From assembly GCA_050246915.1 (NCBI GenBank), contig JBFWVD010000124.1:1-11531 (forward strand): 11,531 nt of DNA. Reading direction: 5' to 3'. The notes under the pieces were generated by a model. The model made no database searches. It saw only the letters and a program-made list of their open reading frames with translations, and had not been told where the DNA came from. A program made the translations under genes and the position numbers. Position 1 is the first letter of the stretch; each line of letters starts with the position of its first letter. Shown here in pieces: positions 5,051 to 11,531 of this stretch. Source of the stretch: JBFWVD01 sp050246915 (GTDB lineage Bacteria; Actinomycetota; Acidimicrobiia; Acidimicrobiales; Ilumatobacteraceae).

Positions 5051-6966
5051 AGGCCGAGCTGAACCGCCGCGGACGCCGGCGACGGCGAGCCGAACAGGCC
5101 ACCGGCACGACCGACGACCACCTCGCCAGCCCAGCCACCCCTCCGACGGGCGCCAAGATCGTCGCCTGGCGCTGGAACCCCGCCTCGCGCTCGTGGGTCC
5201 GGATCACGCGTCAACGCGTGGTGGACGCCCTGGACTTCTCCGGACCCGGCGACTCCTCCAACGCTGTCTCCGCGAAGCCCATCTCTACACACGCGGCCCG
5301 ACCGACACCGCCGGTGTCGGGAAGCCGAAGAGCGCCTGAGGACACCGACCACAACATCGCGTGGCGCTGGAACGCCACGACCCGCTCGTGGGCCCGAGCC
5401 GGACGTATCGGCCTACCGGGCGCCGGCCCGCTCGACCGTTCCGATGTCGAGGATCGCAACGTCATCCTCGGCCCGACCCAACGGGCGACCACTGAGGGGA
5501 CCGATGTCGGTCGGCAATCGGTGACCCGCAACATCTCGGCACTGATCGCGGCGCAGATGGTCACCTGGCTCGCCGCCATGGCCCTGTCAGTTGGCCAGTC
5601 ACGATTCCTCGGCCCGAGCGGCATCGGCAAGATCGGTCTGGCCGTGTCGTTGTGGACGGTGGCCGGGGTCATCGTCACCTTCGGGACCACCACGTTGATC
5701 ACCATCGAGGCCGCCAAGGATCCTGCCGCAGGTGCGGCCATCGCCGGCACGTCGATCCGGTTTCAAGCGTTCCCCACCGCCATCGCCTTCGGGGTGCTCC
5801 AGGCCTACGGGATGATCAGCGGCTACGACCGAACCACCTTGATCGTCATCGCTGTCGTGGGCGGGGCCGCGCTGTTCCAGTCGTACGCGGCCGCGTTGCG
5901 CGCGTTCTCCTATGGCATGGAACGCATGGGAGCGACCTCGCTGATCGACGTGGTGCACCGCGTGGCCTTCGTGATGATCGTGATCGTGGTGCTGTGGGCG
6001 GGGGCCGGGCCGATCGGATCGGTCATTACGAACTTCCTCGTCACGGTCAGCAACTTCGTCGTCCTCACCGCGGTGCTCCGTCGACGCATCCCGATCCCGA
6101 TGAGCGGCACGGTCCGTGACTACCGAGCCATCTTGCGACGGTCTCGCTCGTACTTCCTCAACGAAGCGATCGTGGTCGTGTACCAGCAGGTGGATGTGAT
6201 CGTCATCTCCGCGCTGCTCACCACCACCGCGCTGGGCTACTACTCGGTCTCGACGCTGCTGTTCGGCACGTTGCTGTTCCTGCCCAACATCGTTGCCACC
6301 AGTACCTTCCCGGTGCTGAGCCGCCTGCACGCCCACGACCCCGCTTCCGCCGCGCGGTACCTCGAGAAGTCCCTCGGCACGATGATGCTGATCAGTGGGC
6401 CGATCATCGCCGCGACCATTGCGCTCGGCAACGAGATCATCTCCTTGCTCTACGGACCCAAGTTCGACGACGCCGGTCCGATCTTGCGGCTCATGGGGCT
6501 CGTGCTCGTGTTCACCATCCCCTCCATCACGCTGGGCCGCTATGCATTGGTGATCGGGCGCCAACACGCCTGGGCGGTGGCCTCGGCCATCGCAGCTGTT
6601 CTCACGGTCCCCCTGGACATCGTGCTCGTCGACCGGTGCGAGGCATGGTTCGACAACGGGGCTATCGCCGGTGCGATCACCTTCATCATCACGGAGGCCT
6701 TCCTGACCTTCTTCGGCATCGTGGTGGTGGCTCCCGGTCTCGTCAACCGACGTTTCGGTGTCCGACTGCTCAAGCTGGCCACAGCAATGGCCGTGATGTA
6801 CGCCGTCACATGGCATCTTCGGAAGATGCTCATCATCGTGCCGCCGCTGGCAGGCCTCGCCGCCTACCTCGTAGCGGTGCTGGTGATGCGGGCGATCAGC
6901 ACCGACGAGATCGACGCGGTCCGTCAGCAGATCCGCCGACGACTACCTGGCCGGTTCGCTTCCTGA
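5047..6966 (+). CDS. Wzx-type polysaccharide flippase (MOP superfamily) with soluble N-terminal extension
   Basis: 639 residues. From about residue 160 onward it is a polytopic membrane protein with a dozen or so hydrophobic segments. It starts at SALIAAQMVTWLAAMALSVG and has the LGPSGIGKIGLA turn typical of the oligosaccharide flippase family (RfbX/Wzx, MOP superfamily). It would move the lipid-linked repeat unit across the cytoplasmic membrane for Wzy. Without the extension, the length of about 480 is normal for Wzx. The first 155 or so residues are hydrophilic, very basic at first (RRGRRRRR), and contain two copies of WRWN...RSW (residues 41-52 and 106-117), presumably cytoplasmic. I chose GTG 5047 as the first start after the in-frame stop at 4942-4944; no later start has a good ribosome site, and the repeats argue that the extension is translated. 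It lies 316 bases from the preceding gene and converges with the acetyltransferase after it. Confidence 0.9.
   Translation: MKAELNRRGRRRRRAEQATGTTDDHLASPATPPTGAKIVAWRWNPASRSWVRITRQRVVDALDFSGPGDSSNAVSAKPISTHAARPTPPVSGSRRAPEDTDHNIAWRWNATTRSWARAGRIGLPGAGPLDRSDVEDRNVILGPTQRATTEGTDVGRQSVTRNISALIAAQMVTWLAAMALSVGQSRFLGPSGIGKIGLAVSLWTVAGVIVTFGTTTLITIEAAKDPAAGAAIAGTSIRFQAFPTAIAFGVLQAYGMISGYDRTTLIVIAVVGGAALFQSYAAALRAFSYGMERMGATSLIDVVHRVAFVMIVIVVLWAGAGPIGSVITNFLVTVSNFVVLTAVLRRRIPIPMSGTVRDYRAILRRSRSYFLNEAIVVVYQQVDVIVISALLTTTALGYYSVSTLLFGTLLFLPNIVATSTFPVLSRLHAHDPASAARYLEKSLGTMMLISGPIIAATIALGNEIISLLYGPKFDDAGPILRLMGLVLVFTIPSITLGRYALVIGRQHAWAVASAIAAVLTVPLDIVLVDRCEAWFDNGAIAGAITFIITEAFLTFFGIVVVAPGLVNRRFGVRLLKLATAMAVMYAVTWHLRKMLIIVPPLAGLAAYLVAVLVMRAISTDEIDAVRQQIRRRLPGRFAS
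5167..5397 (+). repeat. Two WRWN..(S/T)RSW repeats in the flippase extension
   Basis: Copy 1 (5167-5202) encodes WRWNPASRSWVR and copy 2 (5362-5397) encodes WRWNATTRSWAR, 65 residues apart. By eye 29 of 36 bases match, with most differences in the variable middle codons. The tryptophans and the RSW end are kept. The repeats look like a short conserved binding motif or a tiny beta-hairpin module; I do not recognise a named family. Confidence 0.75.
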
Positions 6967-6994
6967 GCAGATCAACGCACTCGAACCATCAGCG

Positions 6995-7525
6995 TCAGCG
7001 CTGCCGAGCAGGGATGCCGACGACCGTTGCGCCGGCGGCGACATCGTCGACCACCACGGCGTTGGCCCCGATGCGCGCGTCATCACCGATGTCGATGTCC
7101 CCCAGCACGCGCGCGCCGGCACCGATGAACACCCGATCGCCGATGCGAGGCCAGCGGGCGGTGTTGCGCATTCCCACCGTGACAGCGTGGATGACTGTGA
7201 CATCGACGCCGATACGCTCGGCCACGATCGTCGTTCCGCTGGGATGAGCGATGTAGAGCCCCCCGCCGATATCGGCCCCCGGGCTGATCTCCAGGCCGAA
7301 TCGACGGAAGATCAGCCGTTGGACGAAACCGTGAGCACCAGGGATCCGCCTCGACTTGAGCCACGAACCGAGACGGAGCAACGCCATGGCCCGCAGACTC
7401 CGATGCGTGTAGAGCGCTCGCGCGACGGCTCTCGGGGTCACCTCCGCGAGATCAGCGATCTCCTGGGGTCGGATCCAGCGGGCGGCATCCATCTTGAACA
7501 GCGTCAGAGAGCTCGGCCGGTCCAT
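6995..7525 (-). CDS. Serine-acetyltransferase-like (CysE/WcaB type) O-acetyltransferase
   Basis: 176 residues from ATG 7523-7525. An N-terminal helical part (RSLRAMALLRLGSWLKSRRIP, split as RSLRAMALL and RLGSWLKSRR) leads into the left-handed beta-helix: ISPGADIGGGLYIAHPSGTT with catalytic-type His94, then VTVIHAVTVG, IGDRVFIGAGARVLG, IGANAVVVDD and the closing GIPARQR. This layout is that of the short serine-acetyltransferase relatives found in polysaccharide loci. They acetylate sugar hydroxyls with acetyl-CoA; the full cysteine-synthesis CysE N-terminal domain is absent. GGAGG directly abuts the ATG, which is closer than usual; ATG 7490-7492 and TTG 7562-7564 are alternatives. It is the only polysaccharide gene here on the minus strand, convergent with the flippase (28 bases between stops) and divergent from the Wzz-like gene, so it is transcribed separately. 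The acceptor sugar is unknown. Confidence 0.87.
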   Translation of the reverse strand: MDRPSSLTLFKMDAARWIRPQEIADLAEVTPRAVARALYTHRSLRAMALLRLGSWLKSRRIPGAHGFVQRLIFRRFGLEISPGADIGGGLYIAHPSGTTIVAERIGVDVTVIHAVTVGMRNTARWPRIGDRVFIGAGARVLGDIDIGDDARIGANAVVVDDVAAGATVVGIPARQR

Positions 7526-7660
7526 CCTCCATCCGTCGGTGCCCCGGCGCGGTGATTGAGGCAAACGCCCAGTCCGAGACTGCGGCCGATCACCTCAGAC
7601 GCGGCGCTCGGCGCCCGATAGAAGACGGGCCGACTCCGTCAACGGCCTTCGAGGTCCCCC
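7526..7660. promoter_or_regulatory. Divergent promoter region, acetyltransferase / Wzz-like operon
   Basis: These 135 bases lie between divergent starts and should hold the promoter of the Wzz-to-acetyltransferase operon on the right and that of the minus-strand acetyltransferase. I see no convincing -35/-10 pair. A small hairpin, GGCGC (7603-7607), TCG, GCGCC (7611-7615), is present. GAGGT (7651-7655) five bases before the GTG at 7661 is the ribosome site of the Wzz-like gene. Confidence 0.45.
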
Positions 7661-8611
7661 GTGCCCAGATACCTGATCATCCGGTTCATCGAGAACTTCT
7701 TCCGCCGCTGGTGGCTCTATGTCCTCCCGACCCTGCTCATGGGGGTCGTAGGAGTGTCCTGGGTGAGCCAGCAGAAGGACGAGTACCGATCCGACGCCGT
7801 CATCTATGCCGAATCGGACAGCTTCCTGTCCGAACTCACCGCCGTGAACAACGCGGGGACGAGCTTCGAGACTCCGGCCAGCTTGGCGTCGCAACGGCTC
7901 GCCAACCTCCTCAGCACCGGGACCTTCATCGATGACATCGCCACCAAGGCGGGCTTCGAGGTCAACAACGCCGTCGAGACCGCCATCCGGAAGTCGGTCT
8001 CGACCTGGAGCGACGGCAACAACCTGGTCCACGTCGCGGCCAAGACGGCCGATCCGCAACAGTCGTTGACACTGGTCAATGCCACGATCGACAGCTTCAT
8101 CGCGTGGGAGATCCGGTCGAACGTGAACGAAGCCAGCGTGGCCGAGTCGTTCTACAACGACCTCCTCGTCACGCTGTCCACCGGCCTCAACGACGCGCAG
8201 CAGGCGCGCACCACGTACGTCGCCGCCCACCCCGACCCGGTCATCGGTGCGCGACCTCTTGCCGAGACCATCGAGATCACCCGCCTCAATGACGCGGTGA
8301 TCACGGCCCAGAAGAAGTACGACGACGCCCTCGCCAAGCGAGACGATGCCCAGTTGGCGTCGAAGCAGACCGAGACCGACGTGACGCAGCGATTCAAGGT
8401 CGTGGATCGGCCCGAAGCGCCTACCGCTCCCGAGAGCGGCAAGAAGAAGACGATCATCGGCTTCGCGACCTATCTGATCCTCGGCGGACTGCTGACCTTG
8501 GCCATGACGGTGGTCGGGACACTGGTGGACCGCACGATCCGTCTCCCAGTCGATGTCGGACAGCGGCTCAAGGTGCCGATGCTCACCAGTCTCCCGGAGG
8601 TCCGCTCATGA
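7661..8611 (+). CDS. Wzz/CpsC-like polysaccharide chain-length determinant (polysaccharide co-polymerase)
   Basis: 316 residues with the two-membrane-segment layout of co-polymerases. Transmembrane 1 is about residues 17-35 (WWLYVLPTLLMGVVGV), followed by a large extracytoplasmic domain with helical, coiled-coil-like parts (about 185-240). A Pro-rich VVDRPEAPTAP segment (about 247-257) and transmembrane 2 (about 264-290) come next, and a short cytoplasmic tail of about 25 residues ends it. Members form oligomers that set chain length with the Wzy polymerase and normally work with a tyrosine autokinase, whose gene follows here. GTG 7661 was chosen for GAGGT at a 5-base spacing. The stop overlaps the next start as ATGA, so the two are translationally coupled. 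The cytoplasmic tail is short and carries no kinase domain, as in Gram-positive two-protein systems. Confidence 0.86.
   Translation: MPRYLIIRFIENFFRRWWLYVLPTLLMGVVGVSWVSQQKDEYRSDAVIYAESDSFLSELTAVNNAGTSFETPASLASQRLANLLSTGTFIDDIATKAGFEVNNAVETAIRKSVSTWSDGNNLVHVAAKTADPQQSLTLVNATIDSFIAWEIRSNVNEASVAESFYNDLLVTLSTGLNDAQQARTTYVAAHPDPVIGARPLAETIEITRLNDAVITAQKKYDDALAKRDDAQLASKQTETDVTQRFKVVDRPEAPTAPESGKKKTIIGFATYLILGGLLTLAMTVVGTLVDRTIRLPVDVGQRLKVPMLTSLPEVRS
8596..8601 (+). promoter_or_regulatory. Ribosome binding site GGAGGT of the BY-kinase-like gene
   Basis: GGAGGT lies inside the end of the Wzz-like gene, six bases before ATG 8608. With the ATGA overlap it supports coupled translation and fixes the start. 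Confidence 0.85.
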
Positions 8612-9420
8612 CCACGAGCCCACAGACCCGTCGTCCGTCTCCGCCACCGACCGGCTCCAAGTCCGCGTCACGCAGGCCTCGGGGAAAACGAGCACAAGCG
8701 GAACGCCTCGAGACCGCTCGCAGCTACCACGGCGACACCGGCGATGGCGGCATGATGATCCTCGATACCGAGGGCACCGTCATCGCCGACATCCAACCGC
8801 CGATCGCCCACGGCATCCGCGAACTCATCGCTCGTGTCTACGCATCGGACAAAGGCGAGCTCCCCAAATCGATCGGCGTCACCTCGGCGTTGTCGGGCGA
8901 GGGGGTGAGCTTCGTGGCCAACGCGCTCGGAGCAGTGCTGGCCCATGATCTCGAGCGGCCGGTGTGCATCGTCGATCTCAACTGGTGGTCACCGTCAGCA
9001 GATCGTCTCCAGTCCGATCTCGGACTGGCCGACGCGCTGCGCGGGGCAACCGACCTCAAGCGTGCGCTCACCGAAACCTCGGATGGGAACCTGTTCCTGC
9101 TCGATGGCGGGTTCACCACCGTCTCGGAGCGTCCCGTGCTGGCGTCGAACGCGGATCTCGGTGACGTGATCGTGAAGTTGCGAGAGGACTTCGAACACGT
9201 CGTGCTCGATCTCCCGGCCGTGCTCCCGGTGAGCGAGACGCGAGTGCTTGCCGCGCATGCCGATGCATACGTCATGGTGGTTCGTCACGGTGCCACCGCA
9301 GATGTGCAGACACGTTCGGCTCTCGACGATCTCAGTCACGTGCGCAATCTCGGCGTCGTGTTGAACAGGTCGGACAGCCGCCTTCCAGCACGACTGCTCC
9401 ACCTCATCGCCCCGTGGTGA
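8608..9420 (+). CDS. BY-kinase/CpsD-like P-loop protein lacking the Walker A lysine (probable pseudokinase)
   Basis: 270 residues. A basic Pro/Ser-rich N-terminus (about 1-45) precedes a P-loop domain arranged as in bacterial tyrosine kinases (CpsD/CapB/Wzc C-terminal type). The Walker A region reads SALSGEGVS (93-101), where the family has the GEGKS pattern, so Val100 replaces the catalytic lysine. Walker A' is CIVDLN (Asp123), followed by LGLADAL as in active members, and Walker B is HVVLDLP (Asp201). There is no C-terminal tyrosine cluster; the protein ends RLLHLIAPW. From family knowledge, losing this Lys should abolish or strongly reduce ATP hydrolysis and autophosphorylation. A structural partner role for the Wzz-like protein is therefore inferred. 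It overlaps that gene by four bases, and a small membrane gene follows 10 bases on. A ParA/MinD relative is the alternative, but the context favours the BY-kinase family. Confidence 0.83.
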   Translation: MTTSPQTRRPSPPPTGSKSASRRPRGKRAQAERLETARSYHGDTGDGGMMILDTEGTVIADIQPPIAHGIRELIARVYASDKGELPKSIGVTSALSGEGVSFVANALGAVLAHDLERPVCIVDLNWWSPSADRLQSDLGLADALRGATDLKRALTETSDGNLFLLDGGFTTVSERPVLASNADLGDVIVKLREDFEHVVLDLPAVLPVSETRVLAAHADAYVMVVRHGATADVQTRSALDDLSHVRNLGVVLNRSDSRLPARLLHLIAPW

Positions 9421-9430
9421 GGCCTTCCCC

Positions 9431-9574
9431 ATGAAGGTCCTCATCCTGTTCCTCCTCGTGAACTTCGTCATCGGGCTCATGTCCACCTCGCGCACTGGGG
9501 CGGTCAGGCGGCTGCCGTTGCTCGGGTTGTGCTTCGTCACGACGGTGCTGTTCTCGCGCTATCGCTGGGTCTGA
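9431..9574 (+). CDS. 47-residue membrane peptide in the polysaccharide operon
   Basis: ATG 9431 to TGA 9572-9574 encodes 47 residues. There are two hydrophobic stretches, residues 2-17 (KVLILFLLVNFVIGLM) and about 28-41 (LPLLGLCFVTTVLF), split by a short basic turn STSRTGAVRR. The C-terminus is basic and aromatic (SRYRWV). This predicts a two-span hairpin in the membrane. GAGG (9419-9422) lies eight bases upstream. The gene fits between the kinase-like stop (10 bases before) and the Wzy start (3 bases after), and nearly all codons end in G or C, as in its neighbours. I do not recognise a family. The position suggests a small partner of the Wzz or Wzy membrane protein, which is inference. Confidence 0.72.
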   Translation: MKVLILFLLVNFVIGLMSTSRTGAVRRLPLLGLCFVTTVLFSRYRWV

Positions 9575-9577
9575 CCG

Positions 9578-11080
9578 ATGTCCATCGCCGTGTTCGGCCC
9601 CCACCAACTCACCGTCGACGCGCAGATCCGGCGCCAACGCGCAGCCTCGGCAACCGCGGTTGCCACGATCTCCGCCATCGCACTCGTCGTCGCGGCGATC
9701 GGACGGTTGGCGAGCGACTCGGCATCGACGATGGCCTTCTCGCTGTTCGTCATCGGTTGCGCGGCGATCATCTGGCGGCCGCGTCTGGGCATCTACTTCA
9801 TAGCGTTCTTCGCACTCGCCGGTGACGCTGATACGACGCCGTGGTACCCGTTCACCAAGAACATGTCGAGTGCTGAATCGATCATGTTCCTCTCCGATGG
9901 TGCCGTGGTGAGCCCTCTCGAGGTCTGCGCAGCAGTGACGTTCGGAGCGTGGGTGTTGCACCTGATGGGCAGCAATCAACGCACGCTGCAGCGCGGGGCG
10001 ATGTTCGCTCCGATCGCGGCGTTCACCGCCTTCGTCCTTTTCGGGCTGGCTCGCGGGCTGTCCAGTGGCGGCAACAGCACTGCCGCTCTGTACGAATCGC
10101 GAGCGCTGTTCTACCTGCCGTTGCTCTACATATTGGCCACGAACCTGCTCCAGACCGCGCGCCACTACCACGCCTTGTTCGTTGCCATCGTCGTTGGCAT
10201 CACCATCAACTCGATCTACGCGCTCAGCGAATACTTGACGCTGACGCCACAGCAGAAGCTCCGTCTGGAGAGTCTCGGCGAGCATGCGGCATCGCTCTCG
10301 GCGAACGTGGTGATCTTGCTGCTCGCCGCCGGCTGGGTATACCGGTCAGCAACCGTCCGCATCAAAGTGCTGTTGCTCGTGGTGCTCGTCCCCATCATGG
10401 CGGCGTATCTCGCCGCGCAGCGCCGAGCCGCGATCGCTGGCCTCATCGTTGCCGGCCTCGGCATGTGCGCGGCCCTGTTCTTCCAGAACCGCCGACTGTT
10501 CTGGAAGCTGATCCCGGCCTTGACCATCGTCGCGGCGGTGTACACCGCCGCCTTCTGGAACGCCTCGGGCGCCGCGGCCTTCCCTGCTCAGGCGATCAAG
10601 GGCGCCATCGCCCCCGACAAACAGAGCTACCAAGACCAGAGCTCGGACATCTACCGGCAGATCGAAGCGGTCGACATCGTCTATACGATCCGCACCGACC
10701 CGCTGCTGGGCCTCGGCTTCGGCCAGCGCTTCCTACGCCCGATTCCCCTGCCGGCGATATCGGACTTCATCACCGCCGAGTACCAACCCCACAACTCGTT
10801 CCTGTGGTTCTGGATCAAGACGGGCGCGTTCGGGTTCATGACATTGCTGTACCTGCTCGGATCGCTCATTCAGCGCGGGGCGCGTGCCGCTCTGCAACGA
10901 CGCGATGATCTGTCCCTCCTCACGCTGATCTCCACCTTCTACGTGATGATGTTCGCAACATTCACCTACCTCGACATCAGCTGGGATGTCCGCACCATGG
11001 TGATGTTCTCCATGTCGGTATCGCTCATCGGAAACGTCGAGCGTCTGCGTCAGAACCGATTGCCACAGGACCTACTGTGA
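9578..11080 (+). CDS. Wzy / O-antigen ligase-type polysaccharide polymerase
   Basis: 500 residues with many hydrophobic segments through the length. The pattern is that of the Wzy_C/O-antigen ligase family: a Gln-Arg-Arg pair after a transmembrane segment (AAQRRAAIAG, 281-283), then a long extracytoplasmic loop (about 325-410) with DPLLGLGFGQRF and EYQPHNSFLW (His405), then further membrane spans. Arginines and the loop histidine are the functionally important residues in this family. It would join repeat units on the outer face of the membrane; its place after the Wzz-like and kinase-like genes favours polymerase over ligase. ATG 9578 lies three bases after the small membrane gene, with no strong ribosome site, so translation is probably coupled. 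The stop overlaps the next GTG as GTGA. Confidence 0.85.
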   Translation: MSIAVFGPHQLTVDAQIRRQRAASATAVATISAIALVVAAIGRLASDSASTMAFSLFVIGCAAIIWRPRLGIYFIAFFALAGDADTTPWYPFTKNMSSAESIMFLSDGAVVSPLEVCAAVTFGAWVLHLMGSNQRTLQRGAMFAPIAAFTAFVLFGLARGLSSGGNSTAALYESRALFYLPLLYILATNLLQTARHYHALFVAIVVGITINSIYALSEYLTLTPQQKLRLESLGEHAASLSANVVILLLAAGWVYRSATVRIKVLLLVVLVPIMAAYLAAQRRAAIAGLIVAGLGMCAALFFQNRRLFWKLIPALTIVAAVYTAAFWNASGAAAFPAQAIKGAIAPDKQSYQDQSSDIYRQIEAVDIVYTIRTDPLLGLGFGQRFLRPIPLPAISDFITAEYQPHNSFLWFWIKTGAFGFMTLLYLLGSLIQRGARAALQRRDDLSLLTLISTFYVMMFATFTYLDISWDVRTMVMFSMSVSLIGNVERLRQNRLPQDLL

Positions 11081-11531
11081 GCGGCGGCGGTGGTGTGCGA
11101 GGACTCACCGGCGCCGTCACCCACGTGACGACCAATGGACGCGCCGTCATGGCCGCTCAGTGGTACCTGCGATCGGCCACGATCGGCACGCGTGTGCGAC
11201 TGCGCGGACGACCGGTGGTCCACAACTGGGGCGAGATGATCATCGGCGATCGCACGCAACTCGTATCCACTGTGGCGACGTTGGAACTCGTCGCGTATGA
11301 AGGTGGCCGCCTCGAGGTGGGTGAACGGACATTGCTGAACTACGGCACGTCGATCACCGCGGCCAGCACCGTCACGATCGGCGCACGTTGCCTCATCGGC
11401 ACCCACGTCACCATCATGGACAACGACTTCCATCGGCTCGAGCCGGACCGGCGACTCGAACGCCCCGACTCGAGACCCATCAGCATCGGCGAGAACGTCT
11501 GGCTCGGTACCCGCGTCATCGTGCTGGGTGG
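11077..11531 (+). CDS. Left-handed beta-helix acetyltransferase, 5' part, cut by window edge
   Basis: GTG 11077 overlaps the Wzy stop (GTGA) and has AGGA six bases upstream. 151 complete codons are visible and the frame is still open at the edge. An N-terminal segment of about 50 residues precedes hexapeptide repeats (MIIGDRTQL, LEVGERTLL, VTIGARCLI). The hallmark GTHVTIMDNDFH follows with catalytic-type His119, then RPISIGENVWLGTRVIVLG. This is the signature of maltose/galactoside O-acetyltransferase-like and WcaF-like enzymes that acetylate sugars with acetyl-CoA. The missing end should hold the remaining coils and the NPAK-type close. It belongs to the same operon as the Wzz-like, kinase-like and Wzy genes, so it probably decorates this polysaccharide. 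The acceptor is unknown. Confidence 0.86.
   Translation, partial: MSGGGGVRGLTGAVTHVTTNGRAVMAAQWYLRSATIGTRVRLRGRPVVHNWGEMIIGDRTQLVSTVATLELVAYEGGRLEVGERTLLNYGTSITAASTVTIGARCLIGTHVTIMDNDFHRLEPDRRLERPDSRPISIGENVWLGTRVIVLG

Noticed and set aside
5599..6816. 405-codon minus-strand ORF rich in His, Asp, Glu and Arg
   Set aside because: It is antisense to the flippase membrane domain. Its composition is what the complement of a GC-rich membrane gene gives, and it has no recognisable domain.
9404..10285. 293-codon minus-strand ORF
   Set aside because: Antisense shadow of the Wzy gene, with low-complexity Arg/Glu/Gln/His content and no motif.
1..11531. CRISPR array, insertion sequence or transposase
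   Set aside because: I found no regularly spaced repeats, no transposase or integrase motifs and no terminal inverted repeats in the window.

Overview
High-GC DNA with strong G/C preference at third codon positions, GTG starts and G-rich ribosome binding sites. This suggests a high-GC actinobacterium; an Acidimicrobiia-type organism is my guess from overall style and is not proven. Most of the window is an accessory surface-polysaccharide (Wzx/Wzy-type exopolysaccharide or capsule) locus. It comes from a draft assembly: there is one run of exactly 100 N, flanked on both sides by the same 127-bp sequence.

Layout. (a) 1-1078, minus strand: the 5' part of a nonribosomal peptide synthetase (NRPS) that begins with a carrier domain followed by a condensation domain and runs off the left edge. 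(b) 1079-1404: a non-coding divergent region with an 8-bp inverted repeat, tandem CTTGAC-type boxes, a CCACACACCC direct repeat and a tRNA 3'-end-like fragment. (c) 1405-4730, plus strand: a membrane-associated GT2 glycosyltransferase (split only by the assembly artefact), a WecG/TagA/CpsF glycosyltransferase fused to a STAS-like domain, and a WbpD/WlbB-type sugar N-acyltransferase. (d) 4731-5046: mostly non-coding, with two hairpins and a doubtful small ORF. (e) 5047-6966: a Wzx-type flippase with an unusual soluble N-terminal extension carrying two WRWN...RSW repeats. (f) 6995-7525, minus strand: a serine-acetyltransferase-like O-acetyltransferase. (g) 7661-11531, plus strand: a tightly coupled run of a Wzz-like chain-length protein, a BY-kinase-like ATPase lacking the Walker A lysine, a 47-residue membrane peptide, a Wzy/O-antigen-ligase-type polymerase, and the start of a left-handed beta-helix acetyltransferase cut by the right edge.

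How the parts fit. The two glycosyltransferases would extend a lipid-linked repeat unit on the cytoplasmic face. The WlbB-like enzyme would acylate an amino-sugar nucleotide precursor, and the two other acetyltransferases would decorate sugars. The flippase would export the unit, Wzy would polymerise it, and the Wzz/BY-kinase-like pair would control chain length. No phosphoglycosyl transferase (initiating enzyme) and no nucleotide-sugar dehydrogenase or aminotransferase for the WlbB substrate lies in the window, so the locus must continue outside it or use genes elsewhere.

The most unusual points are the WecG-STAS fusion, the kinase-like protein with Val in place of the Walker A Lys, the repeat-bearing flippase extension, the unlisted 47-codon membrane gene, and an NRPS beginning with a carrier domain next to the polysaccharide locus, with a tRNA-end scar in between.
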